From: Bradysia coprophila
Lineage: Eukaryota > Arthropoda > Insecta > Diptera > Sciaridae
Direction of reading: 5' to 3'
DNA: 64,000 nucleotides
Assembly: GCF_014529535.1 (NCBI RefSeq)
Contig: NW_023504022.1
Span: 9,921,028-9,985,027 of the forward strand
Positions 1 to 11,000 of the stretch are shown piece after piece (position 1 is the first letter of the stretch; every line of letters begins with the position of its first letter). The notes under the pieces were generated by a model. It ran no database searches. It saw only the letters and a program-made list of their open reading frames with translations, and was not told where the DNA came from. The translations under genes were made by a program, and so were the position numbers.

Positions 1-247
1 AGAAGAAGAAGAATTTATGCGACATTTTAGCTGCTGGGAATGACGATTTAATTGTAAATAAATTGTGACCGGACCACAAAGCAGACATCTTGTGAATTTT
101 TCATGTCAACTGTCAACAATTTTTAGAGAAAAAAGGGTGTGATTTCGCGCTGTAGCTTTTCGCAACTTAAATTACTCAACAAAATTAATTCAGTTCCTCA
201 AAATTTCCGCAAAATCCATCACCATAGGCTTATCGGAAACTGCCGTT

Positions 248-530
248 ATGGATCTGATTGCTACAAATTTACAACAACAGCGGTCCATCGTCGATCAGGT
301 AAAGTGATGGTGAATTTTTCAACTGAAACTTGAGAGAGAGAAAAAACCGATTTTTTTTCTCCATTCAGCTTAGACGCGAAGCTTCCAGTCAACGCTTACC
401 AGTGTCTCAAGCCTGTGCCGACATAGTTAAATACGTGACGGAGCACGAACAGGAGGATTGCTTGCTGGTTGGTTTTTCCAGTCAGAAAGTGAATCCCTTC
501 CGCGAGAAGAGTTCATGTACCGTTCTATAA
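248..530 (+). CDS. Ggamma1: G-protein gamma subunit 1 (two coding exons)
   Basis: Coding exons 248-298 and 369-530 join through a 70-nt GT-AG intron to give 70 residues, the length I recall for the Drosophila Ggamma1 protein. The protein starts MDLIATNLQQQR. The second exon carries the conserved EHEQED and NPFREK blocks and ends in the CAAX box CTVL, whose last residue (Leu) predicts geranylgeranylation and membrane anchoring. G-gamma pairs with G-beta and acts with heterotrimeric G proteins at the plasma membrane. The ATG at 248 was chosen because it gives the family N-terminus and the correct splice phase (0). An AATAAA lies at 1145-1150. The assignment is based on recognised near-identity in the C-terminal half and is secure. 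Confidence 0.96.
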
Positions 531-1144
531 TCGGAGTGCGTCATTCATTCAGTTTCAAATACCAACAATGTTAGTGATAGAGCATGGATGTTTTATGTAT
601 ATGTCTTTGTTTTTTGGGGGGGCGCCCGTCCGATGGGGCAGATGTAATTTATTCAGTTCACTTTCCATTTTAATTTCGTTCATTTCTCTCTCTCTGTTCA
701 TTTGAATCCAACTAACAAAAATTTTCAAATTTAGTGGAAACTGAGGGATTTCTTTCTTCTGATTGATGTTGCTTATATAAAAAAAACCGAACACAGATAA
801 ATATAGAACTTAGCCAGTGGTTAAAATGGAAATTAGATTTATTGTCATATATGTAATGAACCTTCAGTCTGTCATTATGATGTTTAGAGCGATTTGGAAC
901 GGAATTTAGTGCGAAGGAAAAAAGTTTAATTTGAAAACAAACCAAAACTTTGTAAGGTTGTGTGTCGATTGCAAACACTTGCATTATAAATTCTAAAACA
1001 AAACAAAAAATCTTTCGATTAACGCGCACTTTCTATGTACACACACATCTAACTACAAATTATTTAATACGAAACAAGTAAACAAAAAACAAACTGAAAT
1101 TTACTAAAATTATATTTATGATAAATGTATGAAGTTTATTTGAA

Positions 1145-1150
1145 AATAAA
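1145..1150 (+). terminator. Probable poly(A) signal of Ggamma1
   Basis: This AATAAA hexamer is about 615 nt after the Ggamma1 stop and is followed by T-rich sequence. It is the first canonical signal after the gene, so the 3' UTR would be about 0.62 kb. Confidence 0.45.
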
Positions 1151-3072
1151 ATTAGTTTTGATGTAAACACGTACCTAAGTGGAAGGCTTATTCAAAATGA
1201 CAAACAAGTTAAACCGAGCCGAACGATTCATTCTACACTTCACTTAAGGTGATTAATTTCATTTATCAGATACGAGTTCTGAGGATAAATCACGAAGAAA
1301 AAAAGTCTAGGACTTCACAAACTATTTCTATTTTAATTTAAATGGAGTTACATTAGCGAGACAAATAGTAACTAATTTTATCGAATAATCATTAGACTGT
1401 TATAAACTAAGACCGGGTAGACGAATTCATGCTTTCCAATTCATAATTTGTACTAGACATTTCTTAAATTATAAAGGAAGAATGGATAAAGAATCTCAGA
1501 ACAATTGGGTCGGAGTTTGTGCTATGATATGCCTCCAAGATGAACTGATTTTTTTAATAAATTCGTTTTACCTTTGAAGCGTACAGATGCACTTAATAAA
1601 ATATGAGATAGCGGAGACACAACTTCAAATTAATACTGTTTTAAGCTCACCGTTTAGTACTCCGTTTACTTGACAGTTGTTTACAATGTAAAATGCTCAT
1701 CTTTTGAACTGTTTAAACGAACTGTTACGCAAACAAAGAGCTGTCCAGAGTGAGTGTGTGTGGACACACTTAAGACCTATCGATCGAAAATTGTAGCCAG
1801 ACCATTGCACTTCAAGCAAAAGTGGTCATATCCGACTGCTGCCAAATACAGTGTTTAAGTAGATAGAGATGGAAAATCAACTTGGGGTCCGCTGTCAAAA
1901 ATAATACAAAAGAATCTGACAGAGGTCCAGAGATAGAATAATAGGTTGTCGTTTCGCCACTTCTCTCCCTTAAACACTATAGAGTACTATTTTGTATAAA
2001 GTTGATTTTCACAGTGTTTTACAGACACACTGTCCAGTTTCAGTTACCTATTTCAAGTAAAAACAAAATCTTATTATCGCGGCTACAAAAGACCTCAGTC
2101 AAGTTTTAAGCCGCTATGCTGTGATAAAATGCGGTATAATTTTTCTGTCCAATGCATTTTAATGATTTTATAGATATACTGTAGAACGAAAGGGAAATCA
2201 CTGATTTTTTGACAAGGATTATATGAAAAAGTAATTTCCCCCTCGCTGTAGAACAACTTTTTGCATAGAATAACGTTCTGCCAATACACTCTCTAGCAAA
2301 CAAACTCTCTTAAAAAATCGAATTAAGGGGTGAAATAGGTTTGAGAAACTCTGCTTTTTCATAAGACTTGAAGCACTGCAATGCTACTAGCAGTTTGATT
2401 TTGATTTTTTCTGCGTATTAGATAACACCACCCCTGGAATTAGTGTGTTTTCCAGGTAAAATAAAGTTTTGTACCTTCGGAATATTGAATGTTTATTGAT
2501 TGACTGAAATGTCATGCGGTGCTCTGGCACCCTTGCCTTCGCCATCTCGTTAGTTGGTGGTGGGTTTCTAATCTATGAGTTCTTGGGCAACCATTGTGAT
2601 CTACTTTGCAAAAACGTTCTGGTTAAGAACGCAACGACTTGAATCTACACTGGATTCTTCAATCAATAATTCGAAACCTAGAACGAGATACTGTCAACAA
2701 AATCCTGTATAAGGACCGAATAAATTCTGTCAACTTTTGGTGGCTTTTTATCTTGTAGAGATTCAACGGTACGTGAATCTCGAACGAAACTGAACCGCGT
2801 GGTGAAATCAAGTTTCTAACTCTCGAATAAGTGTTCTTGTTCCCTATGTGTTTATGGCGAAAAGAAAATATATTCTTAGACCATAACACGGTTAGCAAGT
2901 AAAAGACGAAATATTCAAACTTTTTTTTTTATACTCTCTCCGGTTTCAGTACCCTATCTACCACTCATGTTTGAAGTGCACTGCTCACATTACTCTGCTA
3001 TAGGCATAGACATTGAGAGGCCCACAGCGACTTAAAAGTACGACTACAAAAACCAATTAATTTCATCGGCCA
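1151..3072. other. Intergenic stretch, no gene seen
   Basis: The sequence is AT-rich between Ggamma1 and the peptide gene on the other strand. The only open frames are short, lack codon bias or recognisable domains, and overlap one another. I see no RNA gene or clear repeat here. Confidence 0.5.
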
Positions 3073-3172
3073 AACAATTTTATTTGAATTAAAAATTAGA
3101 AAGAAAAGAAAACATCACACGAGTACGTTCATGGAGCAGTTTTGCAAGATCGTCGCAGTGTTTTAGCAGTGC

Positions 3173-3460
3173 TTAGTAACATATCATTTGCCCATTAGCC
3201 GTACAAGAGAATCTTCGACTCAATCTGTAACCATGAGCACGGCAACACTCTTTGCGCTCGTCTGCAGTTCGGCCACAAACTTCATTGCACGCATCGACTA
3301 TGGTTCCTTGGGCGTTGACATTGTCCACAACTAAGGTAATAGTTTATTGGTCAAAGAGTCAGATCTTTGTTATTAGTTCTAAATAATAGATCGAAGAAGA
3401 AATACCTGCGACCATAACTAACGCAACCACGAATACAACGGCAAGAAGATTCAATTTCAT
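3173..3460 (-). CDS. Secreted six-cysteine peptide, candidate antimicrobial (defensin-like)
   Basis: Two exons on the minus strand, 3460-3406 and 3330-3173, are joined by a 75-nt GT-AG intron and encode 70 residues. Residues 1-18 (MKLNLLAVVFVVALVMVA) are a typical signal peptide. The remaining ~50 residues have six cysteines in the order C-x3-C-x9-CC-x12-C-x7-C and are basic after the CC pair. Small secreted peptides with three likely disulfides of this kind are commonly CS-alpha-beta/knottin-type antimicrobial or antifungal peptides in insects. I do not recognise an exact family. A TATA box lies about 100 nt upstream of the ATG, a GATA site a further 40 nt upstream and a palindromic kappaB-type site about 300 nt upstream, as expected for an immune-induced gene. 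An AATAAA on the minus strand (3084-3079) follows the stop. Other options are a toxin-like or protease-inhibitor peptide. Confidence 0.8.
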
Positions 3461-3556
3461 TTTGATATAAAGTAGAATAGGAGTTGAAATCACGAATTTC
3501 GAACTTAATTATCCAAGACTTAACGTGAACTGTTGTGAATATGCAAGTCTGACTTG

Positions 3557-3565
3557 ATTTATATA
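3557..3565 (-). promoter_or_regulatory. TATA box of the cysteine-rich peptide gene
   Basis: The minus strand reads TATATAAAT here, about 97 nt upstream of the peptide ATG. That places a start site near 3534 and a 5' UTR of about 70-75 nt. A GATAAG motif on the plus strand at 3606-3611 lies just upstream. Confidence 0.6.
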
Positions 3566-3756
3566 GTAGCACAGTTCCAAAGGAAATTTTGCAGTTTAAT
3601 TGCACGATAAGCATCCCATAACCGCGAAGAAAAAAATGCGAAAACAAGTTAATCACGAGTCGATTTGAATAATATGCATAAGTGGAACAGAACACATTAA
3701 TACATCTTTTACCCCCACCAACTCGTTAATTTCTTAAGTCGACATACTGATAATTT

Positions 3757-3766
3757 GGGAATTCCC
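3757..3766. promoter_or_regulatory. Perfect palindromic NF-kappaB/Rel-type site
   Basis: The sequence is GGGAATTCCC, which matches the Rel-family consensus GGGRNNYYCC on both strands. It is about 190 bp upstream of the peptide gene's TATA box. A weaker half-match (GGGAATTCAA) is at 3947-3956. Dipteran antimicrobial peptide promoters normally carry Relish/Dif sites close to GATA motifs, and that arrangement is seen here. Confidence 0.55.
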
Positions 3767-5308
3767 AGCGTTTTCAAAAATGAGAAATTTATGGAAATTA
3801 CAATGATAACATCAACTATACCTTGTATTATACAAAGTATATCAATTTGTTCAATACGATTCTCGTGGCTGTAAATATTAACCTTAATATCGCAGGAGTA
3901 ATCTATAGTGATCCGTACGAAGTCAAATGAATTTGCTCAAAATTTCGGGAATTCAAAAGAGGTGTACTAGATGACAACTGGGAGATGCAAATTCCAAGCA
4001 GGCATGTGATTAGTAGAAGTGAGCCTTCTAGAATGGAGAAGACGTCGATAATTTGTTATTGCATTTTCGGGTAGTTTGTAATATGTCTATTTATTCATTT
4101 ATTTCTGAAAAACACTTCTGTAATTCAGTTTTCCACTTGACTTATTTAAAAAAAAAAACAAAATTTACATAAAAAACCAAAAATTATTTCATGACTAATT
4201 AAGAGAAAAATAAGATTACATAGCTCCGACACGCAATTTAAACGATGCAAGGACGCTAGAATTTGGCTATGAAAAACATAAAAAACGCTGGAAATTTGTT
4301 TTTTTTTTTCGATTATTCACAGTTAGCGCAAAATCATTGAAATTCGCTGTATTCTGGGTGAAAATTACCAATAATAAGCACTGTTCACTAGGTACATCCA
4401 TCGTGCCTAAGTAGTTAAGTTTTGTCAATATTTTCAACTGCTCATAGCCTCGCTCATAGCTCTGTTTAGGTGAGTTTCAAGCCCGAATGTACTCCAACTA
4501 CACCCTGCACGACTACGTAGATTTCATGTATGTGGGAAGAGCTTCGCGAAAATCATCTTCCAAACAAGCATCGAGGAATTTTTGACGGTAGTTTAGCCTT
4601 CTAGCTGTACTTTGCTTCTAGGGACCAATAAGGCAACATATTATAGTCCTTTGGAAGGCATGTTTCCAGTTGTAAGTGTGGGTCTTATAAAACTGATTCA
4701 TACATGTCTGTCTAACCATGTCTTTCAGTCTGCATGTTCATACAGTCAATTTTTTCATTTTGATATGCTTGTTCTTGCCAATTCCATATCTTTTGGTCAA
4801 GCCCTACACTCACTACATTTTTGGGGCGTTACCAAATATTTGTAGACGAATGATATCAGAATCGACATAGCGTTTCTTTCCTTAAGACAGAAGTCATGCT
4901 TTGTGTTAGTTCAAACACTTCTCACAAGTATAAATCTATGAAATTTTTGAGTGTTCATGCTGGGAGCAGTGCTATGGTGACACTTATAACTTATAAGTAC
5001 AGATAGGTTAAAGCTTTTAGGAAACGGCGCGTAAAAGTGAGAGAATCGATACAAAAGGGTCTCACTCACAGCAGCATTGTCGAAAATAGTGAGTCACAAG
5101 TCTGTCTTAAATTCATTTTAGAGGACACACGTACATAGAATGAGAAATCAATCATCACATTCTTTGAGTCTAAGTTCTAACATTTTCCTTCACAGTTCCA
5201 ACCGCCAGGTCAATGTACTCCGTTTTAACTGATTGATACAAAATGGGTGATTTTGACATTCTATTTATTAAAATTCCAACAGTTCGATGTACAAGTAATA
5301 TTTATGTC
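3767..5308. other. Intergenic stretch between peptide and F-box genes
   Basis: The region is AT-rich. Around 4480-4620 it contains words shared with repeats elsewhere in the window (a 'CCCTGCACGAC' phrase and a 'GAGGAATTTTTGA' phrase also seen near 36.4 and 50.6 kb), suggesting an old dispersed repeat. The two short plus-strand frames (4612-4845 and 5243-5461) show no domain. The second overlaps the F-box coding exon antisense. Confidence 0.4.
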
Positions 5309-6918
5309 TTAAAACGAAATGCTCTCATTTGTCCACCACGCGTCTCCCAGTCGATTAAATTCTGTTTTAGTTATTTGTTTCTTGATCACAGCAGCATCTT
5401 GGTCCGTTTTAACGAAAAAGTCAGCTTTCGCCATGTCTCGTTCAAGGAACGGATAATATGAAAACGCATATCGTTCCGGTTCCGATCGAAAGAACGGTCC
5501 AACAATGAAACGCTGCAACGTCAGCCCTTCGATGACCTTGTCGATTTCAGTTCCATGGTCTGCATCTAATGTAAAGTTACTGCAGTAAAGCAGTGCATTT
5601 TTAACGTTCAAATTTTCCACCAGAAAATCATACGCAATGTCGAATGATATTTGTTCGATTATGACGGTTTCCAATTCAAAATCAATTTTTCCCAGCAATT
5701 CACAGTCATGGCGTAAGCGTAATACTTTTACAGTTTTCGGAATGAGTTTCACGTCGATGGTTACGAGCTCGACATCGCCTTCATCCATTGGATAGAGATC
5801 CAAGTGCGTCAAATTTGCACAGTTTTGGAAAGCCGTCAGCAGTGAATAACGCTTACGATGTAAAGTCAAACATTTTAGGTTCACCAAATTCTGAGCGCTC
5901 TCGATATGAAGTAACTTCGCATTTAATCGATTAACTGCAAGGCTTTTTATTGTTACCGGCAGGGCTGCAAAATCCAGAACAGATCCGGCGAAATCCAACT
6001 CTTCATACTTCATGCCAGACGCCGTAGTAATTTTCGCTTTCTTACACAGCGTAAGTTTGCCCACAGTCCATGCCGATTCCCAATTCAGTATTTTGACTCG
6101 ATTCAAGTTCAGTGTGCTCAACTTTAGAGCTCCATCCGAAAGACTCAGTTCGATATTTTCGGTATCCCTGCAATCGACATGTAGGTCCTTCAAATTACGG
6201 AAGTCAAACAATTCGTTCAGCTTCACGGTTTCCTGAAAATCTTTGCGATTTCGTAGGAAAAAGACGTTTTTCAATCGAAGCTCAACCGGAGCACAGACAG
6301 CGCCATCGATGATCTTCAGGATGCAACCGCCCAATCGTAATGTCTTAATGTTCTCCAATCGATCGATCGAAACAATTAACTTAGTCTTGACACGATCCGT
6401 CACGACTTCTAATTTGGTCAACTGCGACGGAATCAATTTTATCAGATTTTTTTGGGTCAGTGTGTAAAGAGCGTTTCGGATGTACGTTCCAAAAATCGTC
6501 AACTCTTTCATGGTGCCTCCGAATTGGTCGATGAAGCTGAGCATATCGTCGTATTCGATCCAATTTTCGGGGCTGTAGAAGCAAAATTTATCGCATTTCT
6601 CCAGCAATGAGCCGGTTGAGAAATCTCTAATGAATTGGTCGGGTAAGCGTGCCCGTTCCGGTTCATCAAGATAGTTGCGGAATCGTATTTGTGACGTTGC
6701 TATCATCAACGGTCCAGCAGTTGAATCCCAATCGTGACAAACGAGTCTGCAGGCTTTGATGCTCTCCAGCGGTAAGAAATTGAAAATGTGCCTCCGTAAC
6801 TGCAATTCGAAAGTCATGTGTCACGTTCAGAATTTAATAATTTCAATTTAGTCGTCTCTTTTACCTCTGGAATACTCATCACTCGTTTTCGGACAGCATC
6901 AATAGCATCGTCCGCCAT
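5309..6918 (-). CDS. F-box protein with divergent leucine-rich repeats
   Basis: Exon 1 (6918-6865) encodes MADDAIDAVRKRVMSIPE. A 65-nt GT-AG intron (6864-6800) follows, then exon 2 (6799-5309), giving 514 residues. Residues ~18-55 form an F-box (LRRHIFNFLPLESIKACRLVCHDW), the motif that docks to Skp1 in SCF ubiquitin ligases. The rest has irregular leucine-rich segments (for example LENIKTLRLGG and LKCLTLHRKR), the usual substrate-binding region. I prefer the upstream exon because the ATG at 6817 falls inside the intron and would lose the F-box start. The target is unknown. A second, unrelated-looking F-box gene lies at 59.4 kb. Confidence 0.85.
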
Positions 6919-7700
6919 CGTAGAAACAAAGGCTTTTTCCTCGTGCGCCTCAGTCTAAACAATTGGAAACATTTAGCATTTGTGATAATAATGTCGCGCT
7001 AGCTGTCATCACCTGCGTATTTATATTGATTTCCATGATGAATTACCGTCTGAATTTTGTGTCAACACCAAAAATCATTCCAGTTTTAACAGCCGATTTG
7101 AACTTCTTTGAATTGAATTTGTTACAACGATATAAACCACACACAACAATCCCGACAAACACTATTTGAATAAGAGCCACCCACATGACAGTCCTTTGTT
7201 GAAAAACCGAACGCTATTCATACCATTCTATTCACAATGAAGTTAGCTGATTGCCTATATTATTCTACTGACATTATGTCACCAAAATAATTTTTTTTGT
7301 TGAAAATTTTGAATGTTGTTGTGATGATGCTCAGAATAATATTTATGTTTTTCGGAGATTCAGTGTTAATCATATGAAATAAATATGTGCATTATTGGTA
7401 GCATCGGATTAATTATATACTGAAATAGCGAAGTAAAGATCGATCTTACTTTTAATGAGAAACTCTTTCAACCTGTGTTTCTGCAGCGATAAATTGTTTG
7501 AAAATGTAGAACTACGATGTTGAAATTTGTTCAAACGTTTTTCTTTTAATAATGAGAGCAAATAGAATCGTGCTATTGAATCAGACGAAACATAGAATTT
7601 CGAAAATCTGTGGAGTCTAGTAGTTCACGTTCAATGCAACTTTAACTTGTTATAAAAACCAGATGTCATTCGAATCGTCATTTACAGTTTTTCAAGCAAA
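6919..7700. other. Intergenic stretch, no gene seen
   Basis: AT-rich sequence between the F-box gene and the P-type transposase region. The 68-residue plus-strand frame at 6963 has no recognisable domain. I see no repeat or RNA gene. Confidence 0.4.
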
Positions 7701-7712
7701 TGTGAACTGGGG

Positions 7713-7850
7713 AATTTATAAATCTGTTTACAATTGCGAATTAAAAATATCTAGAAATCATTGTTGAGCCGATATTTTTTATTATTGTTTTTTTTTACTA
7801 GTAAAGTCTGGTCAATTCATAGTATCTGTAATGATTGACCCAAAAGATTA
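7713..7850 (-). repeat. Decayed second copy of the P-type transposase 3' end
   Basis: Two blocks resemble the neighbouring P-type gene in the same orientation. 7713-7758 matches the stop-codon region at ~8005-8052, sharing AATCTGTTTACAAT and AAAAATATCT. 7806-7838 matches the coding stretch at ~8230-8262, sharing CATAGTATCTGT and GATTGAC. The spacing is shorter than in the intact gene, so this is a deleted and mutated fragment of another copy. Confidence 0.6.
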
Positions 7851-8029
7851 AAGTAAGAGAGATGAGGACAACAAATAGAGTGGCACTTTCTGTAGCTTTT
7901 TTTGCAAGGGTTAGGCTGGAATCTCGAGGTAGACTTCAGAAACAACATACACTTTTTGTTAAAAAATTCGATTTTATTCCATTTCAAAAGTTTGTATCCG
8001 ATTATGGAATTTAAATAATCTGTTTACAA

Positions 8030-11000
8030 TCACGAGTTAAAAATATCTGAATATTTCCCAATTTTTTTTGTCTTTCGTTTGTGAATTATTGCGAGTTCCT
8101 GGATGTGATTATGACCCATCGGCAAAACATTGATCTTACCTGACAAATACCGGTTAATGTCATAGCAAAACGATGTAATAGCCTCGTACACACATAACTC
8201 CTTCATTTTTAGCGTCATTTCCAAATCGTGGTCTGGACAACCCATAGTATCTGTTGCGATTGACTCAACGTTTGTGATCAGTTTCTTTTTTAGTGATGTC
8301 TCGAAGCAGATATGCGGAATTGCACAGTTTAAGCGACGAAACACTTTGGTGCAATTCTCAATGAAACTGGTCTCTATCATTGGCAAGACATTTTTACAAT
8401 TCTGGCAGTGAATGGGCTTTATCAGTTTTCGGTAAATCGAACCAGAAATTCGAGATAAGGATCCGATCTCGAAGTAACTTTCGAGCTCATTTTCGGGCTG
8501 AGGATCGAACACTATCAGATCGTCAAAGTTCGCCATGTGTGATGCAACTTTGCTTTCAACCAAAGTTATGTTATCGTTATGTCGCGGCTCAAAAACAATC
8601 ATTTCCTCCATGTCATTGTCGCAATTTTCATGATCAGATGAATAATTCTCGATTGGGTCAAACGCAATAATTTCGTCGACATTGCTTGCAACAGCTGACG
8701 GTTCTTTGTTGCAGCTGACAACGAAGTCATGAATATGTTGCAGTATCGAAACGGATTGGTCTTGCTCACAATTCGAATGTAATGAATTCGTACCGGTGAT
8801 GTTGTTAATAACCATGGTTGCGTAGTTTGTGCGATATTCTCGCGGTGTAGGTTTGTTCGCCTGATTACATGTCTTCACACATCCGAAAAAATTTTCAAGT
8901 CCGTCCTGGCTCGTATCTCTGCAAAGATTTTATTTCCTTTAGCTTGCCTCGGATTTATGCACAATAGATCGGCGATTTAATTGTAATTTAGGGTAAAAAA
9001 AACTCAAATCAACCGTCAATAAAATACCAAATTACGATAAGATCAAATACAAAAATACCTTATTGAAACTTGAGGAACATCCAATTGTAAGCAGGATGTT
9101 GAAAATTCCACATAGCCTCTGAGAGTGGATTCGAGTTTCTTCAAAACCGATGATCTGTTATTAACTTTTCCATCCGTCTTGTCAATAAAATACATTTTTG
9201 GCAAGACTGTTAGTGCATGATTCCAGAATGAAAAATGTATGGAATTCATTTTCACAGCACTTTTCAACGTATCACTCTCTATCTCTTGCTTTTCGGAACC
9301 ATTCATGCTGTCGAATATGTCATTCATAAGAAACAACAGCTGTGCTGTACCAGCAAAATCCTGTGGCAACTTATTTTCTTCAATAAAATCGAGCATAACG
9401 GAGCCGCACGCGTTGCTGAAAATTTGCGTTGCTAACGACACTTTCATTTTTAATTTCACTGGTGCTAAGTGCTCGTCAGTCAATTTCACTAGTTTCCGCA
9501 TGCTGGTTTGGGTCTCCGAATCCTTTCGATACATTTTATAAATATGATCCCACGAAGCAATCTGTTTAGAGCCGACAGATTCTGTATCGTTCTTGCACCA
9601 GCGCTGTTCTACATAATGAACCAGATCCTTAGTCTCGAGGTTGTTTCTCATTGTTTTTATCAAGTGAGACGGATCGTAGCAGTGAATTATTCGACGACCG
9701 TTTACCGTATACACCAATAACCGCCCATCATTTCTTGGTGGACGGTTAGGATTGGACAACAAATTAACTGCGTTCGCGTTCGTGCCGACTTGATCGCACA
9801 CAGACAGTAATGGGTTCAGACCTTTATAATTAAAAGAAGGACTTTAGTTCTGCCCTGTTAAGCCAAAACAGCGTATTGTCACAAATTATTTATAGTGAAA
9901 AACAACGTATGTCAGATTAAAAAGCACATCGTTCTAATATGCTTTCAGCGCTTTTTCGCATGATTACATGTAAACGCACTCATTGACATTGAATGCATTG
10001 AATTCGTGTCATCGAATTTTTGGTTATGTTGACATCGTTGTTGTTGATGGAATAAAAATGAACAACAAAATGAGCAGAATTAAAAAAATGCAAAATGGAT
10101 TGTATATGTAAAGGGATAAAGGTAAGAGTCAAGCATGGAACTATTTGCTGCAACGATCAGAGGTATACATGGAAGATAGAGACTTTACGTAAGGGATTTC
10201 ATAGGAGTCTTGATCTTGATTACCGAACCGAGCCTTGTATCAATTTATACTGCTCATTTGATTCTCCAGCAGCTCTTTCTAAGCTCAGACGACTGCTGTT
10301 ACCTAAACAAAATCAAGTTTTCAATGTTCAACAGATTTATTATACAACTCTGAAAAGTTCAGTAACCAAACCATTTGCACAAAAGTTAAAATGAAAAAAA
10401 AAATGGGAAAAGAAAATTTAAAAGAATCCGAATCAAATAGTTTAAAATAAAATAACGAAGACGGTATGTCACTTCTATTGTTTAGCTCTTGATTTCGATC
10501 GTTGAGATTTCTCTTCAATTTTTTTTACCAGGTTTGTTTGTATTTAATTTCGGCTGTCCACTGGCACGCGTATTCGGCTTTGGCTGTGCACTGGCAGTTA
10601 CTGTGGCTTTAGAAGCTATTGGTTGACTCGACACATTCGATTTCGGTTGTCCAGTGGCACTTTCAGTGGCTTTAGAAGCCACTGGGTTTCGTCGCGCATT
10701 CGATTTCGATCGTTCACTGGCAGTTGCTGTGGCCTTGGAGGTCACTGGATTTCGTCGTGCAATCAATTTCGGCTGTTCGGTTCCAGTCATTGTTGCATGA
10801 GATACCACTGGCTTTGGTCTCGCATTCCATTTCGGCTGTTCGCTGCCAGTCATTGTTGCATGAAAAGACACTGGATCTGGAATCACATTCGATTCCGGTT
10901 GTTCACTGACAGTAACAGTGGCCTGAGAAGCCACTGCTTTATGTTCTGTATTCGATTTCGGCTGACCACTTGCACTTACAGTGGCTTTAGAGGCCACTGG

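Noticed and set aside
7700-8030. Search for P-element-style 31-bp terminal inverted repeats flanking the P-type gene
   Set aside because: No inverted match between this side and 16742-17260 was found by eye. A computed alignment would be needed.
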